Shown in pieces: positions 13,120-24,732 of a stretch of 52,322 nt of DNA (positions within the stretch are counted from its first letter, which is position 1; the number at the start of each line of letters is the position of its first letter). The notes below the pieces were generated by a model. The model saw only the letters and a program-made list of their open reading frames with translations, had not been told where the DNA came from and did not search any database. The DNA lies in the NCBI GenBank assembly GCA_000697335.1, contig JNEM01015135.1:1-52322 (forward strand). Direction: 5' to 3'. The stretch comes from Conidiobolus incongruus B7586 (Eukaryota; Entomophthoromycota; Entomophthoromycetes; Entomophthorales; Conidiobolaceae). The position numbers and the translations under genes are program-made.

Positions 13120-13640
13120 TTATTGATTATTATCAGGATTTTTGACTGGATCGTCCGTTAGATAATCTCGTAATGACGATGATTCGTCGCCAAAGCAGGT
13201 TAAAGAGATAGATAGGGAGCCATACCCACCATAGGACCAGCATTGAAGGAAGCATGGTGGCGTCTGCAGTTGTGTAACCACGGGCTCTCGATAAGAGAAC
13301 ATGGTTTTATAATCATGCTGTTGTTGGAACTTTCCCTAGACCAAGCTTAGCTTACTGGCTCGGCTGCTAACCTATAATTAAGATAATAAAATTCGGTTCC
13401 AAGCCTAATATAATACTTGCCAGTATCTGTTTTGGCCGTCATGACTTCTGACCTTCCTATCACTCTGGACCCCAAAGCAGCGGCATACACTCCATCTCTT
13501 CGCACAATACTAGCCACTCAGCTAGTTGTATATGCACTTCGCTTAGTCCGGGCGGTCCTTGAGGCTTTCTCGGCCCCTGGCATGGTCGATGTGACCACTC
13601 TAACCCTCGTCAGTCTAGCTGATCGATTAACAATCATAAA
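13120..13640. other. GC-rich island, probable decayed mobile element or gene
   Basis: About 520 bases are far richer in G/C than the flanks, with abrupt edges. Short coding-looking stretches occur in more than one frame, for example LKEAWWRLQLCNHG on + near 13230-13270. A longer + frame from about 13441 to 13689 has helical, Leu/Val/Ala-rich character. A GGTTCCAAGCC sequence near 13395 fits a Pol III B-box, and a TAGCTTACTGG word about 50 bases earlier is close to an A-box, so a tRNA-derived part (SINE-like) is possible. I do not recognise a family. It looks broken. Confidence 0.35.
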
Positions 13641-14454
13641 CCGGATAAAAATTCATTACATATTTTTCAATCAAATTGCCCTAATATGATTTAGTGAAAT
13701 ATCTTTTTTCTAAAAAATAGCTAAAATATTTCTAATCCAGATCAAGTTAAACAATATTACTTTTATCTGATAAATTTGTAATGAGATATAATATTCTTTT
13801 GATTTTATTTAATTAAATATAATAAATTAGTATCAAATATAATTTCAATCAAAATAAAATTACTCGCTCAAAATAACAATTTTTCAATATAAATGCGTTT
13901 TCACAAAAAACAGCAGCTAAATTAACAAATTTTTTAATCAATTAAATAGCTTGTGAAAAAAATTATTATAAATTGATTAAATCGATATATTTTATACCAA
14001 GATTTAATAGATATTCAGAATGAAACAAAATAACAAACAAAAATTACAATTTTCACTCAAATTATTAAAATAATTGTTTAATATGTTTAATTTTTAAAAT
14101 TTATACATACTATTCATTATTTAAATTTTATAAATCAATTTAACACATGAATCTGGATTCTGTTTTTAAAAATTTATTCAACAAGGCTAAAATAAATATA
14201 TAAATAACTGTTTTATGATAAAATTCCAAATATTTTAATATACTCTTATATAAAATAAATTGCGAATTATTTCTATTTGTAATATATAGTATATATTAAC
14301 TATCCATTAGTCTAAAATATTTTGGATTATATGAATAGTAAACATAATAAACTTTTGAAATATAGTAAATTGTAAGAATTTTTTTAACTATATCAGCTTA
14401 TCTATAAATAATATATCACAATCCATAACATTAATTTTTGTTACAATCCGTGAA

Positions 14455-14835
14455 TATTAATCAATCTTCCCCAATTCACACCCAAACTCCCTTAGCAAGT
14501 ACGGAAGATTCATAATTCTTCCCTAACAATTAAACTAGAACCTGCGACTACCATCCTGCTCTAATAATATTGAACATAAAAGCTGATCCTACCACAGACA
14601 TATGAACAAGCATTATTCTACTTCCTATCACCTACCATTAATTCCTAATAAACTATCCATACCATGAATCCTGGTTAAAATAATACATAACTTAGCATTA
14701 ATACCTATTCTTTAACAACCTTTCGAGTCGACACTTGTGCAACTGGTCGTTAGCAACTTACTCCAGATCATTATGGCTTAGATGTTCCAACACATCACTA
14801 ATATTCCCAGATCTGCTAACTTGAACAATTTTAAA
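14455..14835 (-). other. GC-raised island, possible coding relic
   Basis: Directly downstream of the second phosphate transporter gene is a stretch with raised, strand-biased G/C content. The minus strand has protein-like fragments such as GNISDVLEHLSHNDLE, but no intact frame spans it. It may be the remains of a gene or mobile element, or an unusually conserved non-coding tail. I assign no family. Confidence 0.3.
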
Positions 14836-14961
14836 TAGGATTATTAATTTCAAATAGTATGCATAATGATCATTCTACACTTTTTATATTATATTTGGAA
14901 TCTTTAAAAAATATATTTAAATTTGATTTATTTATTAACAATAAATTTTTTGGTTCAATTT

Positions 14962-16524
14962 TTAAAAATATCCATAATGGCTTTCATTGGATAATTCTTC
15001 TAATGACTTGCCTTTGGTTTCGGGTAAAAGCAAAGTAACAAGTAGCCCAATTAACATAAATAGTGCGAATATCTTGAGTAATGAAGGGATGAAAGCATCG
15101 TGGTTACCGCTTTGTTGAAGTTGGAAAATAGCTAATTGTGCGATGATTGCTCCTAATTTACCTGATGCTGCAGAAATGCCATGGCCTGTCGAGCGGTAAC
15201 GAGTTGGGAATACTTCCCCTGGAATAATAAAAGTGGTGGTATTTGGACCAAAATTTGTGAAGAAATTGGCTAGGGTGTAGATACCAATGAATAGATAGAT
15301 GGAATAATTACGAATATGGTCGAAATAAAAGCCTAATATCATGAATAATATAGTTAAATGAACAAATCCAATAATTTGAATGGTTTTGCGTCCCAAAGTG
15401 TCAATTGTAAACACTGTTACCCAGTATCCTGGTACAGTACCGAGCATAGCAATAATGATTGCACCCACTGAAGCGGACCAAATGGAGCTAAAAGGAGTAG
15501 AGTTATCTGAATATCCAATTGCTTTTAATATAATTGGATTATTCAAATGAATGCCATAAAAAGCTACATCAAGAGCAAACCAAGACACTGCACATCCAAT
15601 CAATACTTTAAGATTGTCCCAATTTGAAAAATATTGGAAAAAGTCAGATACTGAAGCTTTAGGCACAGCTTCAAAATGAGTGGAAGCAGTAGGTGATAAT
15701 AGGTCTTCATCATGATGCAAATCAAGTGCTTGCGCAATATCTTCAGCAGCTTTGCGCAAATTGCTATCAATATCCATTGTATATCTAGGAGTTTCTGGGA
15801 TAGTGAGTCTAGAGTAAAGCGCTATACATGCTGGGATAATTCCGACTCCAATAACAGTCCTCCATACATGATCCAATGCTTGAGGATCTTCAATTATTTG
15901 CTCCTTATAAATCGATAAAACACTCATACTTACCAATGAAGCAATCAGAATTCCAAAGCCTTGCATTGAAAATACAGCTGCCATCATTGCCCCTCGATTC
16001 TTGGTATTTGCAAATTCTGAAGTAATTACTGCCGATAAAGGATAATCGCCTCCTATGCCAATACCCATGAGAGTTCTCCAAGCAACTATGCTAAATACCA
16101 AATGCAGAGGATTATCAAACCAGCTAAGGCACTGTCCCAACGTACTCACTATAATAATAATTAACTCAATTCCATACATTCTCTTACGACCAACACGATC
16201 AGCAAGATAGCCAAACACTAACTGACCCAAAAATGTACCTGCAGGAGTGGCTACCTTCAATGCTAAGTCTATTTTAGAAGGAATCTTACTGTTGAAGTAT
16301 ACAATTGAGATCATTTGAACTGCTAACCCAATGATGAAGATATCATAGGCATCGGTGAAAAATCCAATGCCAGCAACTAAGCAGCCTTTGATATGAAACC
16401 AGCCGAATTTGGCATTATTGATTTCATCAAGAGCTCTTCTTCGAGATAGAGTACTCGCTTCAATGTTATAGCGAGTATTTGAAGCACACTCAGAAGTTTG
16501 AACTAATAAACGATCTGTTTCCAT
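14962..16524 (-). CDS. PHO84: PHO84-like inorganic phosphate:H+ symporter (MFS), copy B
   Basis: A single-exon gene for 520 residues, a clear paralog of copy A along its whole length. It has the same signatures: TDAYD in helix 1, LADRVGRKRMYG, GIGIGGDYPLSAVITSE, IPETPRYT, PGEVFPTRYRSTGHG, SGKLGA and the tail PETKGKSLEEL. It should be a plasma-membrane phosphate:H+ symporter. I chose the ATG at 16524 (METDRLL). An in-frame ATG at 16569 would add 15 residues, but TATAAAAG begins only 25 bases above that codon, so transcription would be expected to start at or after it. Codons are much more A/T-rich than in copy A, which suggests lower or conditional expression. The two copies converge, with the bestrophin-like gene between them. 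Confidence 0.94.
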   Translation of the reverse strand: METDRLLVQTSECASNTRYNIEASTLSRRRALDEINNAKFGWFHIKGCLVAGIGFFTDAYDIFIIGLAVQMISIVYFNSKIPSKIDLALKVATPAGTFLGQLVFGYLADRVGRKRMYGIELIIIIVSTLGQCLSWFDNPLHLVFSIVAWRTLMGIGIGGDYPLSAVITSEFANTKNRGAMMAAVFSMQGFGILIASLVSMSVLSIYKEQIIEDPQALDHVWRTVIGVGIIPACIALYSRLTIPETPRYTMDIDSNLRKAAEDIAQALDLHHDEDLLSPTASTHFEAVPKASVSDFFQYFSNWDNLKVLIGCAVSWFALDVAFYGIHLNNPIILKAIGYSDNSTPFSSIWSASVGAIIIAMLGTVPGYWVTVFTIDTLGRKTIQIIGFVHLTILFMILGFYFDHIRNYSIYLFIGIYTLANFFTNFGPNTTTFIIPGEVFPTRYRSTGHGISAASGKLGAIIAQLAIFQLQQSGNHDAFIPSLLKIFALFMLIGLLVTLLLPETKGKSLEELSNESHYGYF

Positions 16525-16586
16525 GGTGATTATTTTAGGATTATTACTAAAATATGGACTTTTATACATAATCCAAAGACGCTAAG

Positions 16587-16638
16587 CTTTTATAATATAC
16601 TTGGACTGCACATTTGACACCATTAATACTGACACGTT
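16587..16638 (-). promoter_or_regulatory. TATA box and CACGTT motif of phosphate transporter copy B
   Basis: On the minus strand TATAAAAG lies at 16594-16587. A CACGTT hexamer on the + strand at 16633-16638 is about 110 bases before the preferred start codon. The same hexamer precedes copy A, so shared Pho4-like control is a reasonable inference. Confidence 0.45.
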
Positions 16639-18455
16639 GAGTTTTGAATATGAATGACTCGTTTCTTGAAAATTTTACTATTAACAAAAATAGTAAATTC
16701 ACATGCCTCCTAGATTTGAATTGGTTATGTTGATAAACAAATATTAATCAATCAAATGCTAATATCCAGATTCATGCTATTGCAAATATAAGTTATTAAT
16801 AATACTATATATTAATGTTATCAATCTTTGTCAGCTTATTGTAAATTAAATTTAAATATTATTTGTAAAATATCTGATATTTTTAATAAATTATTATATT
16901 GAATTATTTTAGTAAATTATAATCTACAAGTTGAATTAAAGTTAAAAATAATAATTCTATTACTATAAAATTAAAGAAATGGGAAATTTTTTAATATCTG
17001 ATTTTTCAAACATATTATTAGTTTTAAATAAATATATATATATAAAGTAAATAAGAAATTATATATTTTTAAATTATATATATATATATATATGATAATC
17101 TTTTAAAATTGGTAGTTTAATTTAATTATGCTTAAACTAAATAGTAACCATCAAAAGTTTTTTATTTTAGTATTGATAAAACTAAACTATAAACCCTTTA
17201 AAATTGTTTAAAATTTACAAATAACTTTTAGTAATAAAACATTATTTAAATCAACAATTTATTGTTTGGTAAGTTATTTTATAGTTAAAAAAATAATTAT
17301 TTAAAACTTATTAAAATTTAAAAAATTAATTTTAATTATTATTTTTTTAATTATTAATAAAATAAAAAAATATATTAAAAATACCTTTTTATTTTAATTA
17401 AAGAATTATCTAAACACTTTAATATTAGTTATACAAGTATTTTATATATATTAAAGTTTAAATTAGAATTAATTAATGAAAATTTAAAATAAATACCTTA
17501 TAATTTAATTAAAGCTTAAAAAAAGTTAAAGTAGTTATTGTTAAATAAAATTTATTAAAGTATAACTAAAAATTAAAACTTTTATAGTAAATTATTATAA
17601 TTAATGAATCTTAAATTCTTTTGTATAATCTTTTATTAAAACATAAATCAAGATATTAAATTAAATTAACTTTTTTTATAAATTCTTTTAAATAAATACT
17701 TTATTAATAAGTGAATATTAATTATTATAATAAATTATAATAGCATATATTATTTTTATTTAGTTTTTAAAAGAAAATTAATTAATAATAAACTTTATAT
17801 TGTTTTTTTAAATAAAAGTATTTTTAATTAATATTTTTAAAATAATTTAAAAAAACTTATTATTTTATATAATAATTATAAAATATATAAAATTAAAGTT
17901 TGTAAATAATTTTCTAATTAAAAATAACTAAAAAAAACTATTATATCTAATATATTCTTTAGATTATAACTTATGTAATTATAATTGTTTTAGGTAATTA
18001 AAAAACTAATAAGAAAGAAAATTTCTACAAGAAAATTTAATTGGTTTATAAAACATCAAATTTTAGTCTTTAATAAAAAGAATTATTTTTTAAGTATTAA
18101 AACTTTGTTAAAAGTACAGCAAAAAGTTATTAGAAATAAAAGAAACTATTAATTTTATAATATATATTTATTTTTACTTTTTATATATTAAAATGTTTAT
18201 TTTTTTCAATCATAAAAAATTCCTATTATTTAAATTATAAAGTAATAGTAAAAATTAGATATAAAATTAGAAAAAATTAAATGCATATATAGCCTAGTGT
18301 ATACCATACTATATTACATATTAAAACTTTTTAAATAATCCAAAATATAATACTAAATTAATAATAATTGAAATAAATCTAATAATAAATTTAATATTAT
18401 ATTAATACTTAATGCTTTATTCAAATCAATCTATTGTAAACTGTATATAATCATT
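16639..18455. other. AT-rich intergenic region
   Basis: About 1.8 kb of almost pure A/T sequence, one of the most A/T-rich parts of the window. It holds short TA runs at 17036-17044 and 17080-17093. No gene or RNA is visible. Confidence 0.75.
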
Positions 18456-21262
18456 TTAATTAAGTTTAATATGTTGAATCACTGCTAAATTCTTATGGAA
18501 CAATTGTTCTAATCTACCCCAAACTTCTCCTTGTTGAGTGCTCAAACTCTTCAATCTGCCTTCGAAGACGTCGGGATTTTCTAATACGAGATCGGAATGC
18601 ACTTTGAGATACACTTGGAGATAAGCTTGAACCACTTCAAAAGCTTTCAACTGCTGAAGAAGAGCTAACAGACTGTCGAGATAGATTTGATGTTGCTCAA
18701 GATTGTTCACTGGTCGTAGCATGCGGATTTCAACATCGATTTGGGGTGGTGATAAGCTTTCCATGAGTTTTAAGAGAGGTTGAAAATCTTGGGTGACGAG
18801 GGATGATTTCATGGTTTGAATGAGCTCGGATTCAATGTCCAATACATTCATATTCATTAATCTGGATTCAGACACGCTGTTTTCAGCTTCTGTGGAGTCA
18901 TTTTGATCGTTGGTCTTAACGAACTGAGGATTGACGCCTTGAGTCAATGCAAGGAAGAAAGGAGCGCGTTCAGGAGCCTTGGGAGCAGTCTTAGGTTGAT
19001 TGCGCTTTTTGATGGTTTCCAAATTGAGCAATTTGTGCCATTTAGCCCAAGCAGTTCTACTTAAGGTAATCAAGTTCTCTTCAAGCTGAGGATTATCAAA
19101 GTTGGAAAGAGTCTGGAGTAAGCTCTCCTGAGTCTTCTCTTCGAAATTGTCTTCCTCAAGCAATGTCAAATCTGTCGTAGGTAAGCTCAAATCAATGATG
19201 TCATTGTCATTCAACTTGCGAAGAGAGACTTCTTGGTAGAGAGAGCGATTATTCCAGAGGAAAACACCCAAGTGATCTGCATGTGAGGTAGCTAAGAATT
19301 CACCGTTGGGAGAGAAAGAAATAGCAGTAGGAATACTATCCGTTTTGAAAACATCAATCATGTGACCAGAAGGTAAATCCCAGACTCGGATACTGCCGTC
19401 GTAAGAAGCACTGACCACCCATCTGCAGTCTGGAGCGAAGCATAGATCGGTAATACGGCTCTTATGCCCCTTGAACTGTCTGACAACTTTATTTGTTTCA
19501 AAGTCAACGATGCAGATAGTATGATTAGAGAGAGCCAATCCAACAAGATTACTATCAGGATGATGGATCAAAGAGGTAATGGAGGATTCAACCTTGAGGG
19601 TGCTGATTAAAGTACATTTTGTGAAGTCAAATACTGATACAGTGCCGTTTAAGTAACTTACAATCACATGACGATTGGTGGCTTCAATGGCAATTCCACT
19701 GACACCCTTACCAGATTCCTCATCGCTTGGCTTAAATGTTTTTCTCAAAGCACCACTTTGTAAATTATACAAATGGACATTTCCTTTGTCTGTACCAATG
19801 GCACCAAAGTGACCGCAATGTGTGATAGCGATAACTTGAGGTGTTTCATTGTTGGGAGGGGTGAGGATATGCTTACCTAATTTCTTATTCAAAACATTCC
19901 AAGTTCTTACTCCTCTTTCACCTTGATGAATAGTTAAAGCGTTGTCCCAGTCCTTTTCTTTATTCTTGTTAGCTACCAATTGACGGATAGGAGGTAGTCT
20001 TAACTCATCGACATCAATATTGGTACGCTTGGATTTTTTACTTAAATTTCCTTGAGAAAGCTCGAAATTCTGAGCGTCTTTAAAGGCTGAAAAAACTCTG
20101 AGAGATAAATCTCTTGAAGCACTAAGAATGAAATGACCATCTTGGTCATAGTGCTGGATTTGAGTGGGAGGTTGGAAGTGACCACTTCGACTTCTCAAAA
20201 CTCTTGGGAAACCTTCGTGTGTGTCGAAGATCCATTGTATGAGAGAGTTATCTTCACCACTGGATATTAATACAGGTTGGTTGGTCAAATATACCAATGA
20301 AACAACCGAGCTTCTGTGAGCATCCTTGATAGTGTGGAAAAGTCTGCTCTTGTCAAGGTCCCAGATATAAATGACACCATCTAAATTAGAAGAAGCTAAG
20401 TGGGATTCTCCATCAGTACGGAAGCTCAAAGAGGTAACTTTGCCAACTTGTTGGAAGCTGAATAACTTTTCATCTGTACGAATGTTGAATAAAAGAATGG
20501 TGCCATCTAAAAGGCCAATACCAACAATATCGACGACAGGACTCTGAACTATGCAGGTGATAGGACTTCCAAAGCTTTTGAATTCATGGATTAGTTTGCG
20601 GTGCTTAATATTCCAGAGCTGCATTGTGCCCTGTTGAGAACCAAAGAGGATTTTATTCAAATATGTGGAAGGGTGGAGGAATACAGTAGGATGGAACTTG
20701 TCAGTAGGGAATTCAATTTGAGTGTAAAGCTCTTGAGTTTTAAATTGGTAGTATTGGAAAACACCAGATTCAGTCATAGCCAATAAATTATCCCCCAAAG
20801 TTTCCATTTGGAAGAAGGTGCTATTGGTGGTAGTAGTGATTTCAGAAACCAATTTTTGTCTGCGGAAAATTAAAATAGAAGAACCACAACCTGCAAGCGT
20901 GATATCGCCTGAAACTGTTAAAGAGGTAATTCTTTGAGGAGTAGGGCTACTAACCAAAATAAGGTTTAATTTTTGTGTCTAAAAAATCAAAAAAGTTAAA
21001 AATAATATACTTAAATAAAAAACAATATAAGGTTTACATCATATAAATGGAAGTGGTTTCCAATTGAACTTGTAATAAAAAAGGATTGACCTCTATTTTG
21101 AACACAGATAGGGACTTCATTACAGATATAGCCCAAAGCTTTAAAAGGTTGAAATAACCTAGAGTTTTTGGGAGCTTTGATTAACTCAATTTTGGATTTT
21201 TTATTATCTTGAGTTCCATTTTGAACAACTACTTTAGATTGATTTTCTTCTGTCATATTCAA
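18456..21262 (-). CDS. UTP21: Utp21/WDR36, U3 snoRNP (SSU processome) WD40 protein
   Basis: Two exons, 21262-21038 and 20978-18456, joined in phase 0 across a 59-nt GT/AG intron (21037-20979), give 915 residues; yeast Utp21 is of similar size. Exon 1 encodes the family N-terminus: LFQPFKALGYICNEVP at about residues 36-51 and SIGNHFHLYD just before the junction, continued by TQKLNLILVSSPTP. Two WD40 propellers follow, with repeats such as VVSASYDGSIRVWDLPSG. The C-terminal Utp21 domain, helical, occupies roughly the last 230 residues. The protein acts in the nucleolus in the UTP-B complex for 18S pre-rRNA processing. A second ATG at 21256 could also start it. The gene is divergent from the ATP synthase subunit e gene. 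Confidence 0.95.
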
Positions 21263-22490
21263 AATTTTGTTAATATTAAAATGATGAAATGATAAAATAT
21301 GATGATGTAAAAAAATCTATTAAATAATTTAACTATAAAAAAATATGTTGAAATTGATTATGAGTGAAGATATTTTAATTATCTATATTATTCTATTAAT
21401 GTATATGTAATAAATTTTCTTTAGAAGAACTAAATACTAGTAATCGATCATTAAAAATTATGGGATTGACAATAGTGTGGTTTTTTAAATAGAAACTGCA
21501 TGTATTGATTTTTCAAATAATAATCCATATTAACCTAATATATCTGTATTTTCCAATGATTTCGAAATCAAGTTACAATTAATATTTGTTAATCAAAATT
21601 AATACGCTTTATAACTAGAATGAGCACTATTCTTAATAATTTTCTTAAAGAATATAAACTTGATTGATAAGTTGGATATTTGATAATAAAATATCAATTA
21701 TATATAGCTTCAATACATTATAAAGAAGCTTTAGTTTCTATTAAAATTTAATTCATCTTTATCATGTTATTACTATTATCTCAGCTACCATCATATTTTA
21801 TCAACTAGATAATAAAATGATTTTAATGTTAAAAGTATAATTAGATATGTTATTAATAAAACTCTATTATTCTTGTAACTCTTGAATATTTAATTAGAAA
21901 GATACTGTTTAATTATACAAAGGTTGTTCATTCGAATTTTTTTTTGTCATATTTGAAAATTAGCAGTATATTTATTATTGCAACTTAAGAAATTAATTGA
22001 AATTCTCATATAATTAATACCTTTATATTAAATGCATATTTTGTATTTTGAATTACAACATACAAATATGATAAAATTCTCTTTCCAATTTCATAATATG
22101 ATATTATGTAGCTAACTACTGAGATTTGAAATTTTTTTGTATTAAGAATAGAATTTAATATAATATTAGTAAGATAAGAAAACTCTTTTATATCTGATCA
22201 GTTTAATAAAAATTGATTTAAATATTGTATAAAAATTCAAGTGGATAAAATAATTATGTGTTATTAATATATATACTAAACAATAATGAAATATCAATGA
22301 TAGATGGGAATACTATTTAAATCAATTTAAATCTAAACAAATTCTTCCAACAAATCAATGAAAATCTAAATTATTGTCCCATAATCAATATATATCAAAA
22401 TTTAATATAAAGAAATTTAAAATTGATCACATTATACATTAATCATTTAATAAAAAAGTCAATTATTTATTAAATTAATTACTTTAAAAA
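21263..22490. other. Divergent intergenic region UTP21 / ATP synthase e
   Basis: About 1.2 kb of A/T-rich DNA between two divergent start codons, so it must contain both promoters. I see no clear TATA box or conserved motif and no further gene. Confidence 0.6.
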
Positions 22491-22879
22491 ATGTCTACTA
22501 CTCCTTTAGTTAGCGTAAGTTAATAATAGTTATGTGAAATGATACGTGCTGATGAAATTACTTGCATTTGTAGTTTTTGAGATGGGGCGCATTAGGCTTT
22601 GGTGTTGTATACGGTTTCACCCGTCATAATAAACTTGTCAAATTAGAAGCTGACCTCAAGGCTCAAAATGAATTCAAGCGTAGAGAAGAATTAATTAAGC
22701 AAGCTAAGGCTGCTTATGCTGCTACTAAAGTCATTCAAAGCAAATCTAATGATGGTAAGATTTAATTATATTTTTATTTATTTTTTAACTAAAATATTTT
22801 AATAATAGTCATTTCCGATCCCGAAGACCCCAAATTTGACCTCGAAGCCTACCTTTTAAGCATCGAAAAATCTCAGTAA
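22491..22879 (+). CDS. ATP21: Mitochondrial F1Fo ATP synthase subunit e
   Basis: Three short exons (22491-22514, 22574-22754, 22809-22879) separated by GT/AG introns of 59 and 54 nt encode 91 residues, the size of subunit e (Atp21/Tim11). The protein begins MSTTPLVSFLRWGALGFG, with one membrane helix at about residues 7-24. This holds the GxxxG motif, G18 to G22, which the family uses for dimer contacts. A charged helix follows, rich in Lys/Glu (LVKLEADLKAQNEFKRREEL). The end, DPEDPKFDLEAYLLSIEK, matches the typical subunit e C-terminus. Subunit e sits in the inner mitochondrial membrane and supports ATP synthase dimers and cristae shape. The frame is kept across both introns, which supports the model strongly. 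Confidence 0.9.
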
Positions 22880-23059
22880 AAATGAACACTTGATCTTTCA
22901 ATTAAATCTTTTTCAATCAATTATCAATACTTGATTTTTTTTCGCTATTTAAAATCTATTTTTTCCATTAATTTGTATATTACCAACTATGTATCTAATA
23001 TGCTTATTATTTTAGTTGAATTTCTTTCGAGATAGAGGTTTGCTGCCACTTAATCTAGT

Positions 23060-23080
23060 TATATATATATATATATATAT
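23060..23080. repeat. (TA)n microsatellite
   Basis: A TA run of about 21 bases in the spacer downstream of the ATP synthase e gene. Confidence 0.9.
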
Positions 23081-24104
23081 CAAATTAATATAACAAACTT
23101 TTAAATTTTTATCTATGTTCTTATCTTTATAACTTATTTGGAGTTAATCTTTATTTATTATTTTAATTTTATGACTTGTAATTATTATCCTCAATTTATA
23201 ACTAATATCATATTGGTTTATCACTTATTATTGAATTTTTCAAGTTACAGTCAGTACAACTTGGCACCATCATAAGTCTTTAAATATTTATATATTTTTT
23301 AAATATCACAATATTGGTCAGATAATATAAGGAATATTTTGAATATACTCTAGAGTTCTTTTATTTCAAAACATGTTTATAAAATAACAATTATCTTCCC
23401 GTCATAATATCTATATAAGGTATACATAGATATTTTTATTATATTAGAACTTGTCAAAATTAAAATAAATGGCATCAATTTTATATATATTTATTGAATT
23501 ATTTAAACTCATGATTATATTATTAAATTGATGCTATATTGATTTATCTTATTTAAAATCTTATGTTATATTCATCTAAAAAAATTAAGTTTCTTTTCAG
23601 CTGTGTGCTTGTATTATTCATCTAGTTAGATTAAAATTTTAATGTACTTAATCCATTGAATGTTATATTGAATATGAATAATTTATCATTTTGTAGCTAA
23701 AACTACAATTATAAAATCTAATTTCACAAATTTTTAAGCTGCATTCAAAAATAAAATTTTCCTCAAAATTATGAATTTGTTTCAATAATTAAATGGAAAT
23801 ATAAAAAGAGCATAGTGCAAAATTATTATATAACGTCCACAAACCAGATAAATATATATTATAAACTGATCGATTTTTTTCTAAGCTATTGATTTATTGT
23901 ATATTAATATGAAAAATGTGACCGTTTATACAAACGAAATATATATAACTTAAATGGTAGATTATATGCAATAAGATAATTTTTATTTTAAATTATTAAG
24001 TATCTAAATCTAATCATTAATCAACCTAAAATATTGTGGGCCCAAGTATCAAAAATTTTTCGATTATTATATTATTAAAATATTGCCAATTATTAGATTG
24101 TAAT

Positions 24105-24128
24105 TATATATATATATATATATATATA
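24105..24128. repeat. (TA)n microsatellite
   Basis: A TA run of about 24 bases in the spacer upstream of the MAD3-like gene. Confidence 0.9.
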
Positions 24129-24732
24129 CAATATCATCTTCAAAGCTAATTATATTAGAAAAATTTAAATTATATAATTCTTGTAATTTTGTACGAAAAA
24201 TCTGGAATATAATTTTACTTTAATCAAGATATATGTCGGGATTATTTAAGTAAAAATATTATTTGAGATTATATATTGTACATTATAATATAAACATTAT
24301 ATCATGTAAAATGGTTAAGCGCAGAGAATAGATATATATAATTTGCAATTTATATTATAACAATAATTTTTATTTTATTCTTGTTGAAATTAAATCAATT
24401 ATAAATTGAAAGATATAATTAATCATAAACTTTTTTGTTACTTTCACCTATTGCTATTAAATGTTTCAAAACATTCAATTTATAATCTTCAGCATAAATC
24501 TATGTAGAACTATAAATGGTGAAGTGACTTTTTGTCTAATTACAATATTTTATTATCAAAATTAGCATAATTGACAATGATTTAGTTGATAAAGAACAAA
24601 ATTCAGTTAAAAACAAATAAATTAAGTGTGACGATTTCAAAAAATATATTCCCATAATTACAAATTTACCTTATTTAATGTTATTTTTCATCCTGACTGA
24701 ATTTAGAAAATTAACAGGATATCATTTCATTC

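Larger units (their letters stand above)
11276..14961. other. AT-rich intergenic region with relic islands
   Basis: No intact gene is visible between the bestrophin-like and second phosphate transporter genes. Most is extreme A/T sequence, but two G/C-raised islands, near 13120-13640 and 14455-14835, stand out and are described separately. Confidence 0.65.
22880..24732. other. AT-rich intergenic region
   Basis: About 1.9 kb without a supportable gene. It contains two TA microsatellites and otherwise plain A/T-rich DNA. Confidence 0.7.
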
